Assembly: GCA_947173755.1 (NCBI GenBank)
Contig: CAMWGM010000057.1
Coordinates: forward strand, 1 to 7,980
Direction: 5' to 3'
Origin: an uncultured Muribaculaceae bacterium
GTDB taxonomy: Bacteria; Bacteroidota; Bacteroidia; Bacteroidales; Muribaculaceae
Length of the DNA: 7,980 bases
A program made the translations under genes and the position numbers. The notes under the pieces are model-generated. The model did not search any database and was not told the DNA's origin. It saw only the letters and a list, made by a program, of their open reading frames with translations. This document shows positions 1 through 6,291 of this stretch, one piece after another; the stretch's first letter is position 1, and each line of letters starts with the position of its first letter.

Positions 1-645
1 CTCGGAGTCGTGGCCAGCTTCTTCTACGTGGGCGTCGAGGTCGGTATCCCCGGCACTCTCAACTTCTATCTCGCCGACCAGGGTCCCAACGGAGCCGGTG
101 TCACAGGTGATGCCTCGACCATCGCCGGTGCAATTGTGGCTTTCTACTGGCTGCTCATGCTTGTCGGCCGTTTCCTTTCCGGCTTCATTTCGGGAGCCGT
201 AAGTTCCAAGATTCAGTTGACGGTGGTTGCTTCGAGCGGCGTGCTGCTCTGTCTGGCCGCCATCCTGACTCCCCAGAGCGTCCGTGTGGCTGTCCCCTCT
301 TTCCTCTATGACGCCGGTGCCGAAGTTCCCCTGTCGGCAATGTTCCTCGTGCTCTGCGGACTGTCGACCTCCATCATGTGGGGCTCGATCTTCAATCTCG
401 CAGTCGAGGGTCTCGGCAAATACACCGCACAGGCATCAGGCATCTTCATGATGATGGTGGTCGGCGGCGGCATCATGCCCCTCATCCAGAGTGCGCTCGC
501 CAACTCGCTCGGCTATATTGCCTCCTACTGGCTCGTAGTTGCAATGTTCGCCTACATCCTGTTCTACGGACTGATCGGCTCGAAGAATGTCAACACCGAC
601 ATCCCCGTTGCCGAGGAAGAGACCGTCGATCCCCGCAATCTCTGA
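1..645 (+). CDS. Sugar MFS transporter, FucP-like (C-terminal half, 5' end outside window)
   Basis: The frame is open from base 1 and ends at TGA 643-645, so only about 214 C-terminal residues of a protein that is normally 400-440 residues are present. The GTG at 10 is an internal codon, not a start. About six hydrophobic membrane segments can be seen. The first carries FFYVGVEV, a signature resembling the seventh helix of the fucose/glucose-galactose permease (FucP/GluP) branch of the major facilitator superfamily. A glycine-rich stretch (MMMVVGGGIMP) in the fifth visible helix and an acidic cytoplasmic tail also fit. The family imports hexoses such as L-fucose, glucose or galactose by proton symport across the inner membrane; the substrate here cannot be read from the sequence. 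A strong hairpin follows 20 bases after the stop and separates the gene from its downstream neighbour. MFS assignment is firm, FucP subfamily likely. Confidence 0.85.
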   Translation, partial: LGVVASFFYVGVEVGIPGTLNFYLADQGPNGAGVTGDASTIAGAIVAFYWLLMLVGRFLSGFISGAVSSKIQLTVVASSGVLLCLAAILTPQSVRVAVPSFLYDAGAEVPLSAMFLVLCGLSTSIMWGSIFNLAVEGLGKYTAQASGIFMMMVVGGGIMPLIQSALANSLGYIASYWLVVAMFAYILFYGLIGSKNVNTDIPVAEEETVDPRNL

Positions 646-665
646 TAAAACAAACCTCTTTATGA

Positions 666-694
666 AGCACCATGCCGTCAGCCGGCATGGTGCT
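666..694 (+). terminator. Strong hairpin, probable terminator of the MFS transporter gene
   Basis: A perfect 12-bp stem (666-677 paired with 683-694, core GCACCATGCCG / CGGCATGGTGC) closes a 5-base loop (TCAGC). It lies 20 bases after the transporter stop codon. The downstream tail (CAATTCTG) is only modestly T-rich, so termination may be partial, or the hairpin may act as a processing or attenuation element for the next gene. Two in-frame ATGs (672 and 687) lie inside the stem and are therefore poor start codons. Confidence 0.6.
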
Positions 695-707
695 CAATTC
701 TGAAAAT

Positions 708-1028
708 ATGACACCCGAAGAAAAACAGAATATCGAAGAGAAAATCGTGGCCGTCCTCAAGACTGTCTACGATCCCGAAATTCCCGTCGACATCTATAAC
801 CTGGGGCTTATCTACGCGATAGATCTCGATGATGACGGCTCCCTGAAAATCGACATGACACTGACTGCCCCAACCTGCCCCGCAGCCGATTTTCTTGTCG
901 AAGACGCCCGCATCAAACTCGAGAGCATCGAGGGAGTAAAGAGCGTCGACATCCGGTTGGTCTTTGAACCCGAGTGGAACAAGGACATGATGACCGAAGA
1001 GGCCAAACTCGACTTAGGTTTTCTCTGA
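708..1028 (+). CDS. MIP18/DUF59-family Fe-S cluster assembly protein (SufT-like)
   Basis: This is a 106-residue cytoplasmic protein of the MIP18/PaaD/SufT (DUF59) family, which helps assemble or deliver iron-sulfur clusters. The signature DPEIPVDIYNLGLIY spans residues 22-36. The conserved cysteine is C57 in TAPTCPAADFL, and the C-terminal region EPEWNKDMM...LDLGFL is typical of Bacteroidota members. I chose ATG 708 because it gives the usual family length of about 100-105 residues, is preceded by the A-rich leader TCTGAAAAT, and lies clear of the hairpin at 666-694. ATGs at 672 and 687 would add 12 or 7 residues but fall inside that stem. The stop overlaps the next gene's start (TGATG, 1026-1030), so the two are translationally coupled. 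No suf genes are visible nearby. Family assignment is firm; the exact client proteins are unknown. Confidence 0.88.
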   Translation: MTPEEKQNIEEKIVAVLKTVYDPEIPVDIYNLGLIYAIDLDDDGSLKIDMTLTAPTCPAADFLVEDARIKLESIEGVKSVDIRLVFEPEWNKDMMTEEAKLDLGFL

Positions 1029-1780
1029 TGTCCGCCACCAAGACCTATTTTATAAGTGACCTCCATCTGGGAGCCGCTTATATTGCCGACGCACGCGCTC
1101 AGGAAATGGCCGTGTGCCGGTGGTTGGTCGACGTGGTTCTTCCTGATGCCGCCCGGCTTTATCTGCTCGGCGACATCCTCGACTTCTGGTGGGAGTATAA
1201 AAATGTGGTGCCGCGGGGGTTCACACGTTTCCTGGGAACTCTGGCCCGTCTCAGCGACGCAGGCATAGAGATCACATGGCTCAAGGGAAATCATGACATC
1301 TGGATCTATGATTATCTTCCGACAGAAATAGGTCTCAGGGTTCACGACGGACTCCTCACGGAGACCATCGACGGACGGAAATTCGTCATGGAGCATGGCG
1401 ACGGTGTCGGGCGACGCCCCGCCTCTTTCCTTTTCCTCAGAAGCCTTTTCAGATGCCGCCCGCTGCAGAAAGCGTTCGCGGCTATTCATCCCCGGCTGAC
1501 GATAGGATTCGCACACGCATGGTCGGCGAGGTCACGGAAAAAAGGTGGCTATACACCTCCGGCCATGGCAGGCGAATCGCTGGTGCAATGGGCCGAGGAG
1601 TACAACGCGGCCAACTACGGCTCACCTGCGGATTTCTTCATTTTCGGCCACCAGCACATTCTTCTCGACCGACGGATCAGTCCTTCCGGCCGTGTCATAA
1701 TACTCGGCGACTGGATAAGCCACTTTTCCTACGGTGTCTTCGACGGAGAAAATTTTTATCTCCGACAGTTCGGGTGCTGA
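1028..1780 (+). CDS. lpxH: UDP-2,3-diacylglucosamine diphosphatase (LpxH-type metallophosphoesterase)
   Basis: A 250-residue calcineurin-like phosphoesterase with the full set of metal-binding motifs in order: DLH (D11, H13), GDILD (48-52), GNHD (87-90), HGD (123-125) and GHQH (207-210). The order and length match LpxH, which hydrolyses UDP-2,3-diacylglucosamine to lipid X on the inner face of the inner membrane during lipid A synthesis. The FWWEYKN stretch after GDILD also resembles LpxH. The start is ATG 1028, overlapping the upstream stop by one base (TGATG); a longer reading from 974 would run inside the previous gene and adds no family sequence. The gene converges on the YjbQ-family gene with only 5 bases between the two stops. 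Many Bacteroidota homologues are simply called UDP-2,3-diacylglucosamine hydrolases, so the symbol rests on family resemblance. Another metallophosphatase role cannot be fully excluded. Confidence 0.82.
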   Translation: MSATKTYFISDLHLGAAYIADARAQEMAVCRWLVDVVLPDAARLYLLGDILDFWWEYKNVVPRGFTRFLGTLARLSDAGIEITWLKGNHDIWIYDYLPTEIGLRVHDGLLTETIDGRKFVMEHGDGVGRRPASFLFLRSLFRCRPLQKAFAAIHPRLTIGFAHAWSARSRKKGGYTPPAMAGESLVQWAEEYNAANYGSPADFFIFGHQHILLDRRISPSGRVIILGDWISHFSYGVFDGENFYLRQFGC

Positions 1781-1785
1781 TCCTT

Positions 1786-2199
1786 TCAGTCGCCGATCAC
1801 AGTCGCCACCAAGCGACGGCTCCCGCCCTGATTGCGGAACTCGCACAGATATATCCCCTGCCATATTCCCATGTTCAGTCGTCCGTCGGTCACGGGCACC
1901 GTCAGACTTGCTCCCACGATCACGGATTTCGCGTGGGCCGGCATATCGTCGGGACCTTCGAATGTATGGAGATAATAAGGGGCGTTCTCCGGTACCATCC
2001 GGTCGAAGATTTCATTAAGGTCGGCTCTGACGTCAGGGTCGGCGTTTTCATTCAGTGCCAGCGCCGCCGACGTATGGCAGATGACGAGATTGAGAATTCC
2101 GCGGCGCGGGAGGCGTGGCAAGCGTTTCACCACCTCGTCGGTGATGAGCCATACACCTTTGCCACGTGGATGGAGAAGTATTTCAACTTGTTCGGTCAT
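1786..2199 (-). CDS. yjbQ: YjbQ-family protein (UPF0047, secondary thiamine-phosphate synthase family)
   Basis: A 137-residue protein covering the complete YjbQ/UPF0047 fold. Recognisable blocks are CHTSAALALNENADPDVR (residues 41-58), the histidine-containing loop YYLHTFEGPDDMPAHAKS (75-92, H78 and H89) and GRLNMGIWQGIYLCEFR (106-122), which ends in the conserved glutamate-containing strand. Some family members have weak thiamine-phosphate synthase activity; the physiological role is unsettled, so the name is a family label. It is the last gene of a leftward operon, starting 7 bases after the stop of the YgjP-like gene. Its stop lies 5 bases from the end of convergent lpxH, so there is no room for a terminator between them. 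ATG 2199 is the natural start at standard family length. Confidence 0.88.
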   Translation of the reverse strand: MTEQVEILLHPRGKGVWLITDEVVKRLPRLPRRGILNLVICHTSAALALNENADPDVRADLNEIFDRMVPENAPYYLHTFEGPDDMPAHAKSVIVGASLTVPVTDGRLNMGIWQGIYLCEFRNQGGSRRLVATVIGD

Positions 2200-2206
2200 A
2201 GACTAT

Positions 2207-2923
2207 TTATCTTAATATCGGCCATTGATAGGCATGTAGTTTTCTGATCATTTCCGCCTCGCGGCCATCCAGATAGCGGTCGAGCAGACTGTGGAATGAG
2301 GGTGAATGATCGTGATGTGTAAGATGGGCGAGTTCGTGACAGAATATATAGCGTCGCAATTCGGGCGTAAGAAACACACAGGCTTTCGAGATGCGGATAT
2401 CGCCCATTGAGGAGCAGGTGCCGAGCGTGCGCCGACCGTGCGACACGCTCACTGATCGGGGTCTCAAGCCAAGTCGCGCAGCCTCGCAGCGAAGCGGTGT
2501 GAGGAGAAGGGGTTCAGAGAAATGGGGTGACGTATTGAGCAGAAATTCACTGATTCTTGTTTCGAGTTCCGCAGGCCCGGAAGTGAAATCCCCGCCTACG
2601 GTAACGATCACACCTTTACGGTCGGCCGACAGTCGGGCTGTAAGTCCGGAGGCTCCCGGATCGCTGACTATCGCATAATAGCAACCTTCGCCGAGATCTA
2701 TCCGGCGTCCCGGTCCGAGCGGGGTCTGCGGTCGGTGACTCCTGAGCCAAGGACGGCAACTGTCAATGAATTTTTTCACGGCCTCCCCTGTCATTCCGTA
2801 GGCATAAGGTACAATGAGCGTCACCATTCCCTTCGACCATCTGGCCGACATGCGTGTCGACCCCCGGCGCATCCTGATACAGATACGTCCGAACTCTTCA
2901 TCGTCGAAATACAGTTGCGCCAC
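2207..2923 (-). CDS. YgjP-like zinc metallopeptidase (DUF45)
   Basis: A 238-residue protein of the YgjP/DUF45 metallopeptidase family. The zinc site is HELAH at residues 196-200 with a probable third ligand H206 in DHSPSFH, matching the family spacing HExxHLxxxxHSxxF. Just upstream is the family block RTLGTCSSMGDIRIS, equivalent to the usual RWGSCS. The N-terminal half contains the weaker conserved region VPYAYGMTGEAVKKFI and an SRPWLRSH-like helix. No signal peptide or membrane segment is seen, so it is probably cytoplasmic. Members often sit beside restriction or repair genes, but here the gene is between nadK (9-base gap) and the YjbQ-family gene (7-base gap) in a housekeeping-type operon. 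Physiological substrates are not known. RTLGTCSS in place of the usual RWGSCS is a mild divergence. Confidence 0.86.
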   Translation of the reverse strand: MAQLYFDDEEFGRICIRMRRGSTRMSARWSKGMVTLIVPYAYGMTGEAVKKFIDSCRPWLRSHRPQTPLGPGRRIDLGEGCYYAIVSDPGASGLTARLSADRKGVIVTVGGDFTSGPAELETRISEFLLNTSPHFSEPLLLTPLRCEAARLGLRPRSVSVSHGRRTLGTCSSMGDIRISKACVFLTPELRRYIFCHELAHLTHHDHSPSFHSLLDRYLDGREAEMIRKLHAYQWPILR

Positions 2924-2932
2924 CCCTGCTCC

Positions 2933-3820
2933 TTATCGTCTTGAGACACCCCAGAGAAGTTTTGAGCGGAGCGTATCGGTGAAAGTATAGCCCTCGACAT
3001 GCAGCACATTCACCGTAAACGGTGCCCGTGTGATCCTGACTCCTGTCGAGGTGTCGAGCGTCAGCGACCGTCCGTCAAGGTCGAGTCGGTAGGTGTCGGA
3101 GCGCGACTCGACGCTGATCTCTATCACATGACTGTCGCTCACGACGAGCGGACGCATTGTCATGGCGTGTGCCGCCACCGGCGAGAGCACCCAACAGGGG
3201 GCCGTAGGCTGGACGATCGGTCCCCCGACTGAAAGATTGTAGGCGGTCGAGCCGGTAGGTGTGGAGATGATGAGCCCGTCTCCCTGATAGCATGCCACCG
3301 GCGTGTCGTCGAGCCGCGCGTGTACACTTATCATCGATGCTGTGTCCTGACGCAGGATAGCCACCTCGTTGAGAGCATACGCCCATCCCTGGATTGCGGC
3401 CCTGACATTGGGGCCTATGGCATGGACCTCGAGCAGCGAGCGGCGCTCGACGAAAGTCTTGCCTTCGATGATGTCTGCAATGACGGCCGATGCATGAACC
3501 AGACTCTCCTCGGCCAGAAATCCCAGATGACCTGTGTTGAAGCCCACGATCGGAGTCTCCTTGGCGCCGACCCATCGCGCCGTGCGCAGAAAAGTTCCGT
3601 CGCCTCCGATGCTTACGGCGAGATCGGCGTTGAAATCGCTTCCGTCAAACACGTCATCTGCCGCCAACGGACGACCCGTCAACTGCGACATGGCTTCGAA
3701 AAACTGACGTTGCACCATAATGAAGGCACCCGCTTTCTCCATTGCACTGAAGAGAGCCTCTATGCCTTCCACATCGGCTTCACTCTGCCGGCGCTTGCCG
3801 AAGACTGCTATTCTTATCAT
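2933..3820 (-). CDS. nadK: NAD kinase
   Basis: A 295-residue ATP-NAD kinase that phosphorylates NAD to NADP in the cytoplasm, the only known route to NADP in bacteria. All diagnostic motifs are present: GGDGT at residues 72-76 (catalytic Asp74), GFNTGHLGFL at 93-102, the NAD-binding NE pair at 151-152, and YQGDGLIISTPTGSTAY at 178-194. Length and domain order (Rossmann-like N-terminal domain, beta-sandwich C-terminal domain) are standard. The start ATG overlaps the TGA of the upstream ACT-like gene by four bases (ATGA, 3817-3820), so translation is coupled. The YgjP-like gene begins 9 bases after its stop. In Bacteroidota nadK is commonly divergent from pdxJ, as here, which pairs two cofactor-synthesis genes around one control region. 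Confidence 0.97.
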   Translation of the reverse strand: MIRIAVFGKRRQSEADVEGIEALFSAMEKAGAFIMVQRQFFEAMSQLTGRPLAADDVFDGSDFNADLAVSIGGDGTFLRTARWVGAKETPIVGFNTGHLGFLAEESLVHASAVIADIIEGKTFVERRSLLEVHAIGPNVRAAIQGWAYALNEVAILRQDTASMISVHARLDDTPVACYQGDGLIISTPTGSTAYNLSVGGPIVQPTAPCWVLSPVAAHAMTMRPLVVSDSHVIEISVESRSDTYRLDLDGRSLTLDTSTGVRITRAPFTVNVLHVEGYTFTDTLRSKLLWGVSRR

Positions 3821-4203
3821 AGATTTATATAATATAGGAGTTCGGCAACACGGTCGGCTGCCTCCTCGGGCGACGTATAGAGTGCCTCCGAAGTCGTGGC
3901 CGTCACCTCAAACCCATAACGTTCGAGCGAGCGCGCCACCGACGCCGGATTGCGATGGCTGACACGAAGTTCCACCTCAATGCGCTCCCGGCCCGCGTCA
4001 GGTGCCGTCATGTTGAGATTGAGCAACCTGGCGTCGACATCCTCCACAGCCTGCGCCAGACGTGCGGCGCTATAGTCGCCGGGAGGGCAACTGACCGTCA
4101 GTGTCGACGCCTCCTCCAGCGGGGGGAAAAGTCGGCTCAACCGCAGCGTCGCTGCAGCCTCGGTGGAGATTTTTTGGGTAGATATGTCGTGTTTTAAAGT
4201 CAA
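3817..4203 (-). CDS. Small ACT-like domain protein (CBS-less relative of the nadK-linked CBS/ACT protein)
   Basis: This 128-residue protein begins at TTG 4203; the frame is closed by a TGA six bases further upstream and no ATG or GTG is available before the conserved part. Residues 35-128 look like an ACT-type beta-alpha-beta-beta-alpha-beta domain: a first strand (STLTVSCPPG), a helix (ARLAQAVEDVDARLLN), a paired strand (RIEVELRVSH), a helix (ASVARSLERYGFEV) and a final helix ending in LLYYINL. From memory, the equivalent gene beside nadK in Bacteroides encodes two CBS domains followed by such a C-terminal region, with a similar ending (YLNV). Here the CBS part is absent. It is the first gene of the nadK operon and overlaps nadK by four bases. 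A nucleotide- or ligand-sensing role for NADP metabolism is possible but inferred. Alternative reading: a lineage-specific protein of unknown function. Confidence 0.7.
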   Translation of the reverse strand: MTLKHDISTQKISTEAAATLRLSRLFPPLEEASTLTVSCPPGDYSAARLAQAVEDVDARLLNLNMTAPDAGRERIEVELRVSHRNPASVARSLERYGFEVTATTSEALYTSPEEAADRVAELLYYINL

Positions 4204-4207
4204 AATC

Positions 4208-4238
4208 TTTCAAATTTTAGTTTTTCTCCCTAAATTTG
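4208..4238 (+). promoter_or_regulatory. Bacteroidota-type promoter for pdxJ and the exbB/exbD/tonB-like operon
   Basis: The -7 element TAAATTTG (4231-4238) matches TAnnTTTG exactly. A -33 element TTTC (4208-4211) lies 19 bp upstream and differs from TTTG by one base. Transcription would start near 4245, giving a leader of roughly 105 nt before the pdxJ start. That leader contains a small CCTGT-CAA-ACAGG hairpin at 4287-4299. Transcription from here passes through the opposing promoter at 4265-4295. Confidence 0.6.
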
Positions 4239-4264
4239 CACTCCGAAAGAGGGCCGGGAGACTA

Positions 4265-4295
4265 CAAAGTTAATAATAATTTTTCACCTGTCAAA
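4265..4295 (-). promoter_or_regulatory. Bacteroidota-type promoter for the ACT-like/nadK operon
   Basis: Read on the minus strand, a perfect -33 TTTG (4295-4292) is followed after 19 bp by a perfect -7 TAACTTTG (4272-4265). The start would be near 4258, leaving a leader of about 55 nt before the TTG start at 4203. No ATG occurs in that leader, which supports the TTG start and argues that no upstream CBS-coding part belongs to this transcript. Confidence 0.65.
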
Positions 4296-4350
4296 CAGGA
4301 CTTCATTTATTAACTCTAACGCCTGAAACCCTCATAAAGATTTATCCCAG

Positions 4351-5067
4351 ATGACAAAACTGAGCGTGAATATCAACAAAATCGCCACTCTGCGTAACGC
4401 TCGTGGCGAAAACCGGCCTGACCTGCTGAAGGTGGCTCTCGACTGTGAACGCTTCGGAGCGCAAGGCATCACGGTCCACCCGCGCCCCGACGAGCGCCAC
4501 ATCCGCCGTGACGATGTCTACCAACTCCGTCCCGCGATCAAAACCGAATTCAACATCGAAGGCTACCCCTCCGAGGATTTCATGAAGATCGTGCTTGCCG
4601 TCCGTCCCGAGCAGGCCACCCTTGTGCCTGACGCTGCAGACGCCATCACATCGAGCGCAGGATGGGACGTGGTCAACAACCGCGAGTTTCTCACCTCGAT
4701 AGTCGAGCGTCTTCGCGAGGCAGGCATACGCTCCTCCATTTTCGTCGGAACCGACCCGGTCCAGATCCGCGAGGCAGCCGCCACGGGTGCCGACCGTGTC
4801 GAACTCTACACCAAGCCTTATGCCGATCTCTTCCCTCTCGATCCCGCGGCGGCGGTGGCTCCCTTCGTCGAGGCAGCCGAAATGGCATTCCACTGCGGGC
4901 TCGGTGTAAACGCGGGCCATGATCTCTCGCTCGAAAATCTCGGCTACTTCCATAAAGCCATCCCGCGCCTGAGCGAAGTGTCGATCGGCCACGCACTCAT
5001 CTGCGATGCCCTTTATCTCGGTCTCGAGACCACCATCCACCGCTATCTCGACGCTCTCCGCGGCTGA
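4351..5067 (+). CDS. pdxJ: Pyridoxine 5'-phosphate synthase
   Basis: A 238-residue TIM-barrel enzyme that condenses 1-deoxyxylulose 5-phosphate with 3-amino-2-oxopropyl phosphate to pyridoxine 5'-phosphate, the last ring-forming step of DXP-dependent vitamin B6 synthesis in the cytoplasm. Motifs are VNINKIATLRNARG (6-19), ITVHPRPDERHI (40-51; H43, R45), EFNIEGYP (66-73; E70), RVELYT, GLGVNAGHDLS (183-193; H190) and VSIGHALI (210-217). The N-terminal NINK replaces the NVDH of proteobacterial PdxJ; from memory this variant is usual in Bacteroides enzymes. ATG 4351 is the clear start. It is the first gene of a rightward operon with the ExbB/ExbD/TonB-like genes, 51 bases ahead of exbB with no terminator between. 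The link between B6 synthesis and the energy-transducing complex seems to be shared gene order, not shared biochemistry. Confidence 0.97.
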   Translation: MTKLSVNINKIATLRNARGENRPDLLKVALDCERFGAQGITVHPRPDERHIRRDDVYQLRPAIKTEFNIEGYPSEDFMKIVLAVRPEQATLVPDAADAITSSAGWDVVNNREFLTSIVERLREAGIRSSIFVGTDPVQIREAAATGADRVELYTKPYADLFPLDPAAAVAPFVEAAEMAFHCGLGVNAGHDLSLENLGYFHKAIPRLSEVSIGHALICDALYLGLETTIHRYLDALRG

Positions 5068-5118
5068 CAGTCCTTAGATTTACGCTAACACCATCCCCTC
5101 ACTTTCAATTATCCCACG

Positions 5119-5775
5119 ATGTTTTTAACCCAAGTCACCCCCGCCGCAGCCGAGCAGACGCTCTCAGTGTGGGATCTCACTCTCCGCGGAGGCTGGATCC
5201 TCATCCCGCTCGCCATCCTCTCGATCATAAGCATCTACATCTTCGTGCAGCGACTCATCATAATCGAGCGCGCCCGCAAGGACGACAATTCATTCATGCA
5301 GCGCATCAAGGATTATATCCATGAAGGCGAGATCGAGAGCGCGCGTCACCTCTGCCAGCGCACCGACACCCCCTATGCCCGCCTCATCCTCAAAGGCATC
5401 TCGCGCATCGGACGCCCCAGTCAGGATGTGCTCGTCGCAATCGAGAACACCGGCAACATGGAGATCGCTACTCTCGAGAAAGGTCTCCCCTGGCTTGCCA
5501 CCACCGCTGCCGGCGCACCTATGATCGGCTTTCTCGGCACCGTGATCGGCATGGTGCAGGCATTCTATAATCTTGCTGCCGCAGGCACATCGGCCAATAT
5601 CGCCGTGCTCGCCGACGGCATCTACGCGGCTCTTGTCACCACTGTGGCCGGTCTGATTGTCGGCATCATCGCCCTCTTCGCCTACAACTATCTCACCGCC
5701 CGCGTCAACAAGGTCATGAATATGCTCGAGGCCAAGACCATGGAGTTTATGGACCTACTCAACGAACCCGCTTGA
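5119..5775 (+). CDS. exbB: ExbB/TolQ-family proton channel protein (MotA/TolQ/ExbB)
   Basis: A 218-residue inner-membrane protein with three predicted transmembrane helices: about residues 24-45 (GGWILIPLAILSIISIYIF), 124-149 and 168-190. The family core is present: GFLGTVIGMVQAF (137-149) in the second helix and GIYAALVTTVAGLIVGIIAL (167-186) in the third, with the large cytoplasmic loop (about 50-120) between helices one and two. ExbB/TolQ pentamers form the channel that uses the proton gradient to power TonB or TolA. The exbD-like gene follows after 4 bases and a TonB/TolA-like gene after that. ExbB and TolQ cannot be separated confidently by sequence reading alone; the accompanying partner protein looks TonB/TolA-like, so a Tol-Pal role in cell division is also possible. 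The leader is pyrimidine-rich and lacks a Shine-Dalgarno site. Confidence 0.9.
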   Translation: MFLTQVTPAAAEQTLSVWDLTLRGGWILIPLAILSIISIYIFVQRLIIIERARKDDNSFMQRIKDYIHEGEIESARHLCQRTDTPYARLILKGISRIGRPSQDVLVAIENTGNMEIATLEKGLPWLATTAAGAPMIGFLGTVIGMVQAFYNLAAAGTSANIAVLADGIYAALVTTVAGLIVGIIALFAYNYLTARVNKVMNMLEAKTMEFMDLLNEPA

Positions 5776-5779
5776 TCAC

Positions 5780-6253
5780 ATGGCCCTGAAACGTTCCAAC
5801 CGGATGATGGCAGAATTTTCGATGGCGTCGATGACCGATGTCATCTTCCTGCTGCTCATCTTCTTCATGGTGACCTCCACCTTCGTCTTCCCGACAGCGC
5901 TTGAGGTCAACCTCCCCGAAAGTTCCCGTCAGACCACTCTCAAGCCAACGCGTCGCCTCTTCGTCGATGCCGAAAACCGCATCTACCTCTCCGTCGCAGG
6001 CGAAGAGCCTGTAGAAATCACCTGGGAGGAGGCCCCCTCCGCTATCGCCGCTATCGGAGTGCCCTCGGAAGAAGAGACAGCCGCCGGAGCCGACCCCGCA
6101 GCTATGTATATCGCCGTCTATGCCGACGAGGATGTCACCTACGGTACGCTTGTCAAGGTGCTCGATATGGGCGCGTCAGCCAATCTCAAGATGGTGCTTG
6201 CCACGAAACCTGCTCCCTCCAGCGCACGTCCGGCCGACGCTCCTTCCAACTGA
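5780..6253 (+). CDS. exbD: ExbD/TolR-family protein
   Basis: A 157-residue protein with a short cytoplasmic basic N-terminus, one transmembrane helix (about residues 20-38, DVIFLLLIFFMVTSTFVF) and a periplasmic domain. The essential membrane aspartate of the family is D20 in SMTDVIFLLL, and the PTALEVNLPES that follows the helix is a standard ExbD/TolR feature. It would pair with the ExbB-like pentamer as the proton-coupled rotor or stator element. The periplasmic domain carries an acidic insertion (EEPVEITWEEAPSAIAAIGVPSEEE region), and the protein ends in a Ser/Pro/Ala-rich tail. Only 4 bases separate it from the exbB stop, and the TonB-like gene follows after 38 bases of C/T-rich sequence. 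Confidence 0.9.
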   Translation: MALKRSNRMMAEFSMASMTDVIFLLLIFFMVTSTFVFPTALEVNLPESSRQTTLKPTRRLFVDAENRIYLSVAGEEPVEITWEEAPSAIAAIGVPSEEETAAGADPAAMYIAVYADEDVTYGTLVKVLDMGASANLKMVLATKPAPSSARPADAPSN

Positions 6254-6291
6254 TCCCCCTTTCCTCCACACTCTTATACTCAATTCTACCG

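Noticed and set aside
812..1516. Minus-strand open frame opposite the MIP18-family and lpxH genes
   Set aside because: Compositional shadow; both plus-strand genes are well supported by motifs.
1453..2247. Long plus-strand open frame across the lpxH end and yjbQ
   Set aside because: It lies antisense to yjbQ and out of frame within lpxH; both real genes have clear family motifs.
4245..4350. Riboswitch in the pdxJ leader
   Set aside because: Only one small hairpin (4287-4299) and a weak CTCC/GGAG pairing are visible; no known riboswitch core is recognised.
4342..5040. Long minus-strand open frame opposite pdxJ
   Set aside because: It is a shadow of the GC-rich pdxJ codons; the translation has no recognisable domain and pdxJ is certain.
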